A stretch of DNA of 64,000 bases. It comes from Flavobacteriales bacterium. GTDB lineage: Bacteria; Bacteroidota; Bacteroidia; Flavobacteriales; Flavobacteriaceae. Position 1 is the stretch's first letter. The number at the start of each line of letters is the position of its first letter. The position numbers and the translations under genes are program-made. Location of the stretch: NCBI GenBank assembly GCA_027039975.1, contig JALWFE010000125.1, positions 1 through 64,000 of the forward strand, read 5' to 3'. The notes under the pieces were generated by a model. That model was given only the letters and a program-made list of their open reading frames with translations, ran no database searches and had not been told where the DNA came from. Positions 1 to 9,381 of this stretch are shown piece after piece.

Positions 1-104
1 ATATTAATAGATTAGATTTTCTTGATTTACTTCAGAAATACAATGTTTCTTATTTTCATAATGGTATTGAGGATGAATTAGAAAATGATTTGAACAATGC
101 CTAA
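1..104 (+). CDS. UPF0175-family antitoxin-like protein, C-terminal fragment (cut by left edge)
   Basis: Open from window start in frame 3: INRLDFLDLLQKYNVSYFHNGIEDELENDLNNA*; resembles UPF0175 C-termini; overlaps next ORF start. Confidence 0.6.
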   Translation, partial: INRLDFLDLLQKYNVSYFHNGIEDELENDLNNA

Positions 105-576
105 AGTTATTACGAATACAACACCAATTCTTTCTTTGTTGAAAATTGATAAACTAAATATCCTAAAAGAAATTTATGGTGAAATCATTGTCCCAAATGC
201 TGTTTACCAAGAAATTGAGAAAGGAAAATACAAATCATATTATCAAGACTTAAAATCAATTGACTGGATTAAAATAAAACACATTAAAAATACAGATTCA
301 CTTTCTTTTTTTGTCGATTTGGATAAAGGTGAAGCTGAGGTTTTAATACTTGCAAAAGAACAAAAAGCTGATTTAGTGATATTAGATGAAATAATGGGAA
401 GGCGGTATGCTAAAAGGTTAGGTTTAAAACTTACCGGAACATTAGGTATTCTTTTAAAAGCCAAAGAAAAAGGTATAATTAATTCTCTCAGGGAACTATT
501 GACAGAATTAACAGAAAAAGGAACTTGGTTAAATCCCAAACTCATAAAAAAAGTAATTTCTTTGGCAAATGAATAA
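97..576 (+). CDS. DUF3368-like PIN-domain protein (putative toxin)
   Basis: MPKVITNTTPILSLLKIDKLNILKEIYGEIIVP.. DKGEAEVLILAKEQKADLVILDE..GRRYAKRLGLKLTGTLGIL typical of DUF3368/PIN. Confidence 0.8.
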   Translation: MPKVITNTTPILSLLKIDKLNILKEIYGEIIVPNAVYQEIEKGKYKSYYQDLKSIDWIKIKHIKNTDSLSFFVDLDKGEAEVLILAKEQKADLVILDEIMGRRYAKRLGLKLTGTLGILLKAKEKGIINSLRELLTELTEKGTWLNPKLIKKVISLANE

Positions 577-647
577 AAAAATGAAAAGAAAATAACACTA
601 TTATCTACTTATATTTTTCTTAATTTTACCGTATTCAAATACTGACC

Positions 648-1568
648 ATGAAAAAAGTCGCCATATACGGCTATTACCGTCCGGAAAAATCATTTACTTA
701 TTTGCTTTTACTACTTGATATTTTATTGAAGCATAAAGTTGAAATCCTTTTTCAAAAAGATTTTTATGAAAAACTGTTGCAGCACCGCAATCTTTCGAAA
801 GTTGATACAGGTTATTTATTAAAATCATATCCTTCGTTTCGCACTTTTAGCAATTGTGAAGACCTTCCCTCCGATACAAATGTATTTTTTACTTACGGTG
901 GTGACGGCACTATTTTAAGGGCATTGACATATATCCGTGATAAAAATATCCCTGTTTTCGGAATTAATGCCGGACGGCTTGGTTTTTTGGCAACCGTGCA
1001 AAAAGAACAATTGGAAAAAGCCGTTGAATTATATTTTAAAGGACAATATACTATCAGCGAACGGAATTTGGTCGCTATCGAAACCTCACCGGAACACCCC
1101 GGTATCAAAAAAATGAATTTTGCTCTTAACGAATTGGTTGTCAATAGAAAAAATACAACAGCGATGATTAATGTAGATACATTTATAGACGATGAACATT
1201 TGGCAACTTACTGGGCGGACGGTTTGATAATAGCCACACCTACCGGTTCGACGGCTTATTCGTTGAGTTGCGGGGGACCTATTGTAGCGCCTGAGTCTAT
1301 GAATTTGATTATCAATCCTATTGCACCGCACAATCTGACCGTGCGTCCCTTGGTTGTGTCAAACGACCATATTATCAAATTAAAAGTAGCCAGTCGCGAA
1401 CCCGAATTTTTGATATCTTTGGATAGCCGGGTATATAGTTTGCCGGTCGATACGGAAATTAATGTTTATACGGCTCCTTTTACGGTTAAGTTGATTCAAT
1501 TCAGTGAAAATTCATTTATCAAAACTTTGCAAAAAAAATTGTTGTGGGCACAAGACGGACGGAATTAA
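648..1568 (+). CDS. nadK: NAD kinase
   Basis: GGDGTILRAL, GINAGRLGFLA, TPTGSTAYSLSCGGPIV motifs. Confidence 0.95.
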   Translation: MKKVAIYGYYRPEKSFTYLLLLLDILLKHKVEILFQKDFYEKLLQHRNLSKVDTGYLLKSYPSFRTFSNCEDLPSDTNVFFTYGGDGTILRALTYIRDKNIPVFGINAGRLGFLATVQKEQLEKAVELYFKGQYTISERNLVAIETSPEHPGIKKMNFALNELVVNRKNTTAMINVDTFIDDEHLATYWADGLIIATPTGSTAYSLSCGGPIVAPESMNLIINPIAPHNLTVRPLVVSNDHIIKLKVASREPEFLISLDSRVYSLPVDTEINVYTAPFTVKLIQFSENSFIKTLQKKLLWAQDGRN

Positions 1569-1608
1569 AACATATAACAAGTAGATGAATGGAAAATGGA
1601 GAATGAAG

Positions 1609-1815
1609 AATGAACGCTTCGACAGGCTCAGTGACCTGTTAAATGAGATTTTTCCCCGTTCGTGCCTCACCCGTTCGAAATGACGCCCGACATTCGACAA
1701 CGGTCATCCGACGCCCGACACCGGTCATTCGACACTCGACATCCGACATCAAACATCAAATAACCAATATCATCAAATAACCAAATAACCAAATAACCAG
1801 TTAACCAAATAACCA
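1609..1815 (+). repeat. Composite intergenic repeat, locus 1 (CGACAGGCTCAG / CGACATCCGACATC / AACCAAATAACC blocks)
   Basis: Tandem CCGACATTCGACA-like and AAATAACC units; blocks shared with 11806-12208, 18951-19113, 23606-23820, 47871-48215. Confidence 0.8.
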
Positions 1816-2277
1816 ATGATACTTTACACCTCAAAATTTTTAAAAGTCAATTATCTCGAATTGCAATACCTGATGCATTTTTATTGGACAGAATATGCCG
1901 GGTATATGGATGAAGAAGGAGTTTATCACGAATTTTTAAATTTTTTAGACAAACGGATTTACAAACGGGCGCATCAAATTTATATAGATTGGCGTCAAAC
2001 GGAACATTTGGTATCACAAGAAACCGCTGACTGGTTTATTAAATATATTTTACCACGTATAGTTTCACATAAACCGCACCGTTTGGGTTTCTTGTTAAAT
2101 GATGCCCGTAAAATCAGTCTACCTGATACAATACCGCTCAAACACGGTCAAATAGCTGCCCGTCTGTTTACCAATCCGCTAGTATTGATGCAATGGCTAA
2201 TGGAAAATGCCGAACGGAAAATCCCCGGACAAGATAATCACGATCATCACCACAACGACAGCTGTCATCATACTTGA
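1816..2277 (+). CDS. Hypothetical protein with His-rich C-terminus (HDHHHNDSCHHT)
   Basis: Good ORF after nadK; no family recognised. Confidence 0.75.
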   Translation: MILYTSKFLKVNYLELQYLMHFYWTEYAGYMDEEGVYHEFLNFLDKRIYKRAHQIYIDWRQTEHLVSQETADWFIKYILPRIVSHKPHRLGFLLNDARKISLPDTIPLKHGQIAARLFTNPLVLMQWLMENAERKIPGQDNHDHHHNDSCHHT

Positions 2278-2316
2278 TTTAATTTTTTTCTTAATTTTAG
2301 CCCAAATTTTAAAACA

Positions 2317-3360
2317 ATGAACAAACTACTCATCGTCTTTTCAATTATATTATTATTCGTTTCATGCGATATTAAAGAGGAAGGGATTTCCGATGCATTA
2401 ATTATAGAAGTGGATAATCCGTATGGTTCTCAATTAATCACAGATTATCCTGTTCCTTTTCAAGCGAAAAACCTTTCTGGAAATGATTTGACAACGGCTG
2501 CCGTTTTTTATGTGGATGGGGTAGCTCAAAGTACCAATGAAATCGTTTTTGACCAAGCAGGTTCACACGAAGTAAAAGCTTCCGTAACGTTGGATGGACA
2601 AGTCATTGAGAGTGATCCTTACATCGTAAATGTTATCGCACCGCGCCATTCTACCAAAGTTTTGGTTGAAGATTATACCGGGACCTGGTGCCCCAATTGT
2701 CCGCGGGTTATTTATAATTTGGAACAAGCTGTTTTACAAAACGACCACATTATTCCCGTATCCATACATAAATCGTTTATTCCGGGAGATGATCCTTTCG
2801 AATTTAACGATATACAAACCTTGACCAATGATTACGGGATCAATCAATTTCCTACTCCTATTGTTAACCGGGTGTTAGGTAAGGTTTGGGATGAAAATTA
2901 TAGTACCCTGCAAAATGAGTTGAATAAGCCGCAAGGTTTGGGGTTGGCTATCAATTCCGGGGTATCCGGCAATACCCTTAATGTTGATGTAGCGGTACGC
3001 TTCGATATGGATTTTTCTCAAAAAAACCTGAATGTGGTTGTTTGTGTTACCGAAAATCATTTATTTGCCGACCAGGTAAACGGAACGAGTTATTACGGCG
3101 GACAAAATCCCATTCCAAATTTTGAACACAATCATACTTTGCGTGCCGCTTTGACAGGTGTTTACGGTGAAACTATTCCGGCAAACCAAACCGGAGCTGA
3201 CAATGTTTATCATTATCAATACAGCGGAGCAATTCCACAGGATGTTACCGATATAAATAACTGTGATATTGTAGCTTTTGTGCTGGACGGTAATGACCAA
3301 AATGCCAAATTAATCAATATCCAAAAAGCGGCAGTAGGAGAAAATAAAGATTTTGATTAA
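2317..3360 (+). CDS. Omp28-related lipoprotein with thioredoxin-like CPNC motif
   Basis: Lipobox-like LLFVSC; VLVEDYTGTWCPNCPRVIYNLEQA. Confidence 0.75.
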   Translation: MNKLLIVFSIILLFVSCDIKEEGISDALIIEVDNPYGSQLITDYPVPFQAKNLSGNDLTTAAVFYVDGVAQSTNEIVFDQAGSHEVKASVTLDGQVIESDPYIVNVIAPRHSTKVLVEDYTGTWCPNCPRVIYNLEQAVLQNDHIIPVSIHKSFIPGDDPFEFNDIQTLTNDYGINQFPTPIVNRVLGKVWDENYSTLQNELNKPQGLGLAINSGVSGNTLNVDVAVRFDMDFSQKNLNVVVCVTENHLFADQVNGTSYYGGQNPIPNFEHNHTLRAALTGVYGETIPANQTGADNVYHYQYSGAIPQDVTDINNCDIVAFVLDGNDQNAKLINIQKAAVGENKDFD

Positions 3361-3469
3361 TCTCTCAAATTAACTCTTGCCGGTTGCCAATTTTCCGGAT
3401 TACCGGTTAAATTAATAACGCTATCCTTCGGAGTTGGGCCGGTGTATCATTTTTTTATTAATGCTATAA

Positions 3470-3625
3470 TCATTTCACCCCTTCGGGGTTTTTAGGGTAT
3501 TTTTATTGTTATCATCTACTAACAGGTCGCCCCTACGGGGCTCAATGGATTTTTTTTATTGTTATCGTTTTTACAATGTTGATACACCGTCGGGGTCGGG
3601 AGACCCACGACGGAGCGGTTTTTTA
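3470..3625. repeat. Palindromic CCCCTACGGGGC-type intergenic repeats
   Basis: caccccttcggggt, ggtcgcccctacggggct, ccgtcggggtcgggagacccacgacgg; related motifs at 43855-44045. Confidence 0.7.
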
Positions 3626-3764
3626 AAAAAACATTCGTGAATTAGTGGCGATAAAAATCATCAATTCATCAAGTCATCAACTCATCAATAATTCATAAGA
3701 CGAGAATAAAGTATGAAGTAATAAACAATCATCAAAGCTCAAAGTATTCTATGAAGTACAAATA

Positions 3765-3796
3765 AACTTTCAACTTTCAACTTTCAACTTTCAACT
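3765..3796 (+). repeat. 7-bp tandem repeat (AACTTTC)n, about 4.6 copies
   Basis: aactttcaactttcaactttcaactttcaact. Confidence 0.9.
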
Positions 3797-3805
3797 AATT
3801 ATACC

Positions 3806-3813
3806 TATCTTTG
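3806..3813 (+). promoter_or_regulatory. -7 box TATCTTTG of riboswitch/TonB receptor transcript
   Basis: Matches Bacteroidetes TAnnTTTG consensus, just upstream of the aptamer. Confidence 0.65.
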
Positions 3814-3819
3814 CAAACG

Positions 3820-3926
3820 AAAAACAGGGGTGCCTTAACAAACCGGGCTGAGATCATACCCTTAGAACCTGAACGGGTAATGCCGTTAAGGGAGCTAATC
3901 CGGATTGATACTTCCCTTGTTTTTTA
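3820..3926 (+). ncRNA. TPP riboswitch (THI element)
   Basis: GGGGTGCC..GGGCTGAGATCATACCC..AGAACCTGAACGGGTAATGCCGTTAAGGGAG core; P1 arms AAAACAGGGG / CCCTTGTTTT. Confidence 0.92.
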
Positions 3927-3964
3927 AAATCATCATTAAAAAAATATTTGTTAAAAGCAAGATT

Positions 3965-6316
3965 ATGAAAAAACTCGTTTTATTGTTTTTACTGACCGGT
4001 TGGTCTTTATTGGCACAAGAAGTAAAAATTTCGGGAACAGTCACCGGTGAAGACAATCAACCTTTGAGTGGTGCGGTCATTACCCTGAAAGAAATCAATC
4101 TAAGACATACCACCGGGTCTAACGGTGAATTTGAATTTACCGTAAAACCACGCAAATATACTTTGGTTATTTCCTATACAGGTTATCAAACCAAAGAAAT
4201 AGTCGTGATTGCTCAACGCTATACATATCTCAAAATTCAACTGCATCCCGCTGCGGAAAAATTGGAAGAAGTGATTATCAATGCCGTTAAAGCCACGCCC
4301 GATATGCCCGTGGCACAAACCAATGTTACAAAAGAACAACTACAAGAACAAAACTTAGGACAAGATATACCGTATTTATTGGAAACTTTGCCCGGTGTTG
4401 TTGTAACGTCGGATGCAGGTGCCGGTGTCGGATATACAGGTATCCGTATTCGAGGTATCAGTCCGCAACAAATCAATGTCACCTTAAACGGTATCCCGTT
4501 TAACGACCCAGAATCTCAAAGTGTTTATTGGGTCGATATCCCGGATATTGCCGCCAATACACAAAGTATTCAAATTCAACGGGGTGTCGGAACATCCACT
4601 TTCGGAACCGGGGCTTTCGGTGCCAGTATAAATCTGCAAACCGACCGGATATCAAAAGAAGCATCAGCCGGCATACAAGCCGCTTACGGTAGTTTTAATA
4701 CGCAAAAATTCGGTATTAAAGGTAGTACGGGACTGCTCAACAATCATTTTTCGTTTACAGGACATTTTTCAAAAACCACCTCCGACGGCTATATCGACAG
4801 GGCCTCTTCAAATCTGAAATCTTATTATGTTTCGGGCGCTTACAAAGATGGTAAAAACACGTTGAAAGCCCTTGCTTTCGGAGGACACGAAATTACGTAT
4901 CAAGCTTGGTACGGTGTTGATAAACAAACTTTTAAAACCAATCCAACCTTCAATTATGCCGGAGCTATTTATGATAATAACTGGAATGTTATAGATTACT
5001 ATGACAACGAAGTGGATAATTACCGTCAAGACCATTATCAATTACATTTCAGTCATAAATTTACCAAAGATTTTATGTTGAATTTAGCCACTCACTATAC
5101 TTATGGACGCGGTTATTACGAGCAATACAAACAAGATGAAGATTTTGCAGATTACGGCTTCGCACCTGTTGTCATAAACGGTCAAACAATCGATCATACC
5201 GATTTGATTCGCCGTAAATGGCTCGATAATGATTTTTATGGCGCTGTTGCTTCGTTGGAATACCACAGTGGTACCGGTCACTACATATTAGGTTTAGCCG
5301 CTAACGAATATGACGGCAGGCATTTCGGCCGTGTTATTTGGACTCAATATGCTTCCGATAACAAAATCCGGCACGAATATTATAGAAACACCGGCATCAA
5401 AAAATCGGTAAACGGCTTTACAAAAGCTGTTTATAATATCAGCAAACGTCTCAAACTTTTTACCGATATCCAATTTAGAAAAATCGATTATACCGTCAAC
5501 GGTACCATTACTTGGCAAACCCCTTGGCAGTTGACCGACCATTTATTTTTTATCAATCCTAAAATCGGTTTGTATTACGATTTGGATTCGCCCAATGATT
5601 TATATCTTTCGGTAGCACAAACCCACCGGGAACCCAATCGCGACGATTATCAAAACAGCGTAACCGGCAAGCCAAAACCCGAAACACTAAACGACATTGA
5701 AGCCGGCTGGAAATACAAAAACAACAAACTCATTACGGAAGTAAATTTATACGCTATGCTTTACAAAGACCAATTGGTATTAAGCGGACGTATTACCAAT
5801 GTCGGAGACCCTATCCGTGAAAATGTCGGGGAAAGCCATCGCTACGGAATAGAAACACGGATAAATTACAGTTATAACGATAAAATAAACTTCGAAGGAA
5901 ATTTATCATTGAGCGACAACCGTAATAAAGAATATATAGCCCGTGAAAACGGTCAATTTAAAGTTTATAAAAAAACCAAAATTGCCTATTCGCCTGATGT
6001 AGTCGGTGCCGGAATGATAACTTTCAAACCGGTAAAAAAATTAAAATTAACGGCCATTACCAAATATGTCGGCAGTCAATATATGGACAACCGTAATATT
6101 CCGGCTTCAAAATTAGATAGTTATTGGATTGAAAATCTGTTATTGAGTTATAAAACCGGTTCTGCCAAATGGTTTAAAAATGCAACATTCACTTTAAAAT
6201 TGAACAATATTTTTAACAATAAATATGCTTCAAACGGTTATATGTGGGGAGATGACCCTTATTATTTTCCACAAGCCGGATTTAATGTTTTGGCCGGCTT
6301 CAATTTGGAATTTTAA
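3965..6316 (+). CDS. TonB-dependent outer membrane receptor, predicted thiamin-related uptake
   Basis: Signal peptide MKKLVLLFLLTGWSLLAQ, CarboxypepD_reg-like domain, plug motif GVGYTGIRIRGIS, C-term F; TPP riboswitch upstream. Start set to ATG 3965 rather than TTG 3905, which lies in the riboswitch. Confidence 0.9.
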   Translation: MKKLVLLFLLTGWSLLAQEVKISGTVTGEDNQPLSGAVITLKEINLRHTTGSNGEFEFTVKPRKYTLVISYTGYQTKEIVVIAQRYTYLKIQLHPAAEKLEEVIINAVKATPDMPVAQTNVTKEQLQEQNLGQDIPYLLETLPGVVVTSDAGAGVGYTGIRIRGISPQQINVTLNGIPFNDPESQSVYWVDIPDIAANTQSIQIQRGVGTSTFGTGAFGASINLQTDRISKEASAGIQAAYGSFNTQKFGIKGSTGLLNNHFSFTGHFSKTTSDGYIDRASSNLKSYYVSGAYKDGKNTLKALAFGGHEITYQAWYGVDKQTFKTNPTFNYAGAIYDNNWNVIDYYDNEVDNYRQDHYQLHFSHKFTKDFMLNLATHYTYGRGYYEQYKQDEDFADYGFAPVVINGQTIDHTDLIRRKWLDNDFYGAVASLEYHSGTGHYILGLAANEYDGRHFGRVIWTQYASDNKIRHEYYRNTGIKKSVNGFTKAVYNISKRLKLFTDIQFRKIDYTVNGTITWQTPWQLTDHLFFINPKIGLYYDLDSPNDLYLSVAQTHREPNRDDYQNSVTGKPKPETLNDIEAGWKYKNNKLITEVNLYAMLYKDQLVLSGRITNVGDPIRENVGESHRYGIETRINYSYNDKINFEGNLSLSDNRNKEYIARENGQFKVYKKTKIAYSPDVVGAGMITFKPVKKLKLTAITKYVGSQYMDNRNIPASKLDSYWIENLLLSYKTGSAKWFKNATFTLKLNNIFNNKYASNGYMWGDDPYYFPQAGFNVLAGFNLEF

Positions 6317-6487
6317 CTTATCATTTTTTATTCGGATTTCGTCTTTTTTAAAAATAATTTATTAAAAACGGGCTAAAAACAAAAAAAGACTAAAAAGTAT
6401 TTTAAATTATATAAACAAAAAAAATTGGTGTAGAGAAATAGGGAAATTTTAAGTAAATTTGAAAAAAATTAACAAAAAACAATCAAA

Positions 6488-7297
6488 TTGAATGAACACA
6501 TTTTAATTGTCGAAGACGAAGCTATTTTGTACCGCCGGATAAAAAAAATTTTGGAAAAAGAAGGTTTTAGCACAAGTGACTATACACCCAGTGTTGAAGA
6601 AGCATTGCGTAAGATTGAAGAGAAACGTCCCGATTTGGTTCTTTTGGATATCAAATTGCAAGGCGATTTGACCGGTATAGATTTGGGCAAAATGCTTTAT
6701 AATGATTACCATATACCTTTTATATATGTGACGGATTTTGACAATGATATGTTTTTTGCCAAAGCTCTTGAAACCCGTCACGAACATTATTTGGTGAAAA
6801 CAAAACCCCGGCTGAATGCCGCCGAATTAAAACGTGCCATTTACACTGCCTTACAAAGAAACCGAGACCAAGACCTCCGGATTGAAAATACCGGAAAATT
6901 AGGTATCCAAGTATTAGTTAATTATCTGGACATACTTAAAAACCTTAGTACCAAAGATTTAACACGAAAAAATGTTGCATTTGATGATATTGCATTTTTT
7001 ACTCGCGATGTCAAATTTTTAAAAGAATACAATACCGAATTCCGTAAAAATTACATCTGGTTAATAACCCGTGCCCATAAATTGTATTTTTTAAAAAATT
7101 CTTTGAAACAATTAATAAAAAACTTACCTTATAATTTCGTCCGTGTTAACGATCATTATATTATCAACCTGAAACCACCGTTTTTTGAAGGACGTATCAA
7201 TAATAAAAATATCCGCGTTTGGGGGCAAATCATCAGTATCAGTGATTCATATAAAAATGAATTTAACCGTAAGTTCAAAACTTACTATTTATCGTAA
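6488..7297 (+). CDS. Response regulator with receiver and LytTR-like DNA-binding domain
   Basis: ILIVEDEAILYRRIKK..DLVLLDIKLQGDLTGIDL; C-term FVRVNDHYIINL. TTG start. Confidence 0.85.
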   Translation: MNEHILIVEDEAILYRRIKKILEKEGFSTSDYTPSVEEALRKIEEKRPDLVLLDIKLQGDLTGIDLGKMLYNDYHIPFIYVTDFDNDMFFAKALETRHEHYLVKTKPRLNAAELKRAIYTALQRNRDQDLRIENTGKLGIQVLVNYLDILKNLSTKDLTRKNVAFDDIAFFTRDVKFLKEYNTEFRKNYIWLITRAHKLYFLKNSLKQLIKNLPYNFVRVNDHYIINLKPPFFEGRINNKNIRVWGQIISISDSYKNEFNRKFKTYYLS

Positions 7298-7393
7298 TAA
7301 AGATATGCCGGCTTTTCACTCCCTGTAATTGTCACAAAAATTACAAGGTTTTTATTATTACTTTTTTAATTTTGCGGATATAAATTTCAATTT

Positions 7394-8470
7394 TTGAAAT
7401 CAATGAAAAAAATTGTTGCTATTCTAATTATAATCGCCAATTTTAACGTTTACAGTCAATATTTGATCGATACCGGCTCTCTCATCCAAGGAGGAGTTGA
7501 AGACGGTAGCAAATTGGTAGAAGCTTATATCAAACCTTTAAACAAAGCCATAGTTTACGGTTTATCCGATGTCAATTATTCCAAAATTAAAAGAGAGGAC
7601 GATTATCATTTGGAAATCAATATCAAAGCCGCATATATCAGTATTCCCGGAGATGATTGGACTTTTGATGTAACCAAATTGAATTTAAAAAACTTTGAAC
7701 CGAAAGATCCCGAAAATGTTATGGCTCAAACGGTTTTCGGAGATTCTTTAAAAAGCATTACCTTGGTATCAAAAGCCAAAAATATATTAGGACAACCTTT
7801 AATTGAATTTGATACACCAACCGGAAGTCAAAAAACAGCAATGCCATTACCTTTTGCCGGTATTACTTTGCGCTTAAATCATACCAATCTATCCTTCAAC
7901 TTTATTCCTTATATTTCTGTACCTGATTCTGATTTTAAGATAGGAATGTTTGGTGGTGCCATTCAACAGGATTTAGCCCTGTTTATCAAATCCTTGCAAG
8001 ACAAAGCTTTCGGCATCAGCCTTCAAGCCGGTGGTGCATATTTATTCGGAAATTCAAAGCTGGATATAAAACCCGGGCAAATATATACACCCGTAACAAT
8101 TACCGGACACACCACAGGTCCTTATGACAATCAAGAAATCAATATCGTTTATACCAGTTTGAATTTTGCCGCTTATTTTGATTATTCATTAGGAAAACAC
8201 ATCAATATATTTGCCGGTGCCGGTTTCAATTCGGGAACATCAAATATTAAAGTTGAAGGAACTTATCCCGTCTATATAGCTGATCCTGCCGGTTTTGGTT
8301 CCGTAGTTGCCGAAGATATCGAAGACCCCTTGAATATAAAAAACAATTTTAACCGTGCAGTCGTTGATTTTGGTATACGGGGAGATTGGAAACATCTGTT
8401 TTTTCAAATAAATTACAGCCCTGTCACCTACGGAGGTTTAGGCTTTAATCTCGGATACAAAATGCTTTAA
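7394..8470 (+). CDS. DUF6588-like secreted/outer membrane protein
   Basis: Signal peptide, beta-rich C-terminus ending GLGFNLGYKML. Confidence 0.6.
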   Translation: MKSMKKIVAILIIIANFNVYSQYLIDTGSLIQGGVEDGSKLVEAYIKPLNKAIVYGLSDVNYSKIKREDDYHLEINIKAAYISIPGDDWTFDVTKLNLKNFEPKDPENVMAQTVFGDSLKSITLVSKAKNILGQPLIEFDTPTGSQKTAMPLPFAGITLRLNHTNLSFNFIPYISVPDSDFKIGMFGGAIQQDLALFIKSLQDKAFGISLQAGGAYLFGNSKLDIKPGQIYTPVTITGHTTGPYDNQEINIVYTSLNFAAYFDYSLGKHINIFAGAGFNSGTSNIKVEGTYPVYIADPAGFGSVVAEDIEDPLNIKNNFNRAVVDFGIRGDWKHLFFQINYSPVTYGGLGFNLGYKML

Positions 8471-8596
8471 AAAAAACTTTATTACCAAAAATAACTATTT
8501 ATTAGTCCGGTAAATCGTTTCTTTTTTTCCGGTTTCAAGGCAAAAAATAATTCTTTCAGGTATTAAAAATAATTTTAAAAAAATGAGTCATAAACT

Positions 8597-8627
8597 TTTG
8601 CCGGATAAAAAATTATTTATAAATTTG
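8597..8627 (+). promoter_or_regulatory. Promoter of rpmB operon (TTTG-N19-TAAATTTG)
   Basis: Good match to Bacteroidetes -33/-7 consensus. Confidence 0.7.
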
Positions 8628-8660
8628 CACGCACTTTGAATAAGATAAAATCATAGCAAG

Positions 8661-8906
8661 ATGTCGAGAGTTTGCGAAATTACAGGAAAAAAGGTGATGG
8701 TGGGAAATAATGTGTCCCATGCTCACAATAAAACCAAAAGAAGATTTGATATTAATCTTTTTAAGAAGAAATTTTATATCCCCGAAGAAGACCGTTGGGT
8801 CACTTTAAAAGTATCAAAAGCCGGGTTGAAAATTATTGACAAAAAAGGTATAACAGCCGCAATAAAAGAAGCAAAAGCAAAAGGCTATTTAAAAAGAAAC
8901 GTTTAA
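8661..8906 (+). CDS. rpmB: 50S ribosomal protein L28
   Basis: [29 protein letters not shown]. Confidence 0.97.
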   Translation: MSRVCEITGKKVMVGNNVSHAHNKTKRRFDINLFKKKFYIPEEDRWVTLKVSKAGLKIIDKKGITAAIKEAKAKGYLKRNV

Positions 8907-8917
8907 ATCAGAGTAAC

Positions 8918-9106
8918 ATGGCAAAGAAAACAAAAGGTAATAGAGTACAAGTCATTCTGGAATGCACCGAACACAAAGACAGTGGTATGCCGGGAACTTC
9001 CAGGTATATTACGACCAAAAACCGTAAAAATACCCCGGGAAGATTGGAATTGAAAAAATACAATCCTATTTTACGCAGACACACTATTCACAAAGAAATT
9101 AAATAA
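8918..9106 (+). CDS. rpmG: 50S ribosomal protein L33
   Basis: [42 protein letters not shown]. Confidence 0.97.
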   Translation: MAKKTKGNRVQVILECTEHKDSGMPGTSRYITTKNRKNTPGRLELKKYNPILRRHTIHKEIK

Positions 9107-9115
9107 TTTAAAGTC

Positions 9116-9265
9116 ATGGCTAAAAAAACAGTAGCAACCTTACAAACAGGTTCAAAAAAATACACAAAAGTAATCCGTTTGAAAAAGTCACCTAAGACAG
9201 GTGCGTATGTCTTCGAAGAAAAAATTGTTAACGCCGATTTGGCCAAAGATTTTTTCAAAAAATAA
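9116..9265 (+). CDS. DUF4295 family small protein (49 aa)
   Basis: MAKKTVATLQTGSKKYTKVIRLKKSPKTGAYVFEEKIVNADLAKDFFKK; below ORF-track cutoff, classic rpmB-rpmG-DUF4295-ftsY order. Confidence 0.9.
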   Translation: MAKKTVATLQTGSKKYTKVIRLKKSPKTGAYVFEEKIVNADLAKDFFKK

Positions 9266-9291
9266 TCAAAACGGATTTTTCATAATTGTTT

Positions 9292-9330
9292 AATCCAATC
9301 TTATTTTTTGTAAGATTGGATTTTTTTTTT
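9292..9330 (+). terminator. Intrinsic terminator
   Basis: tccaatcttattttttgtaagattgga followed by T-run. Confidence 0.85.
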
Positions 9331-9381
9331 GGTATTTGATATGAAAAATCGTATTTTCGTCACACTTATAACCTGTTTTTT

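Noticed and set aside
243-545. 100-aa minus-strand ORF opposite the PIN-domain gene
   Set aside because: Antisense shadow of a recognisable coding gene
1609-1815. CRISPR array
   Set aside because: Short degenerate microsatellite-like units without regular unique spacers, and no cas genes in window
3905-3964. N-terminal extension of TonB receptor from TTG
   Set aside because: Would start inside the TPP riboswitch and precede the signal peptide
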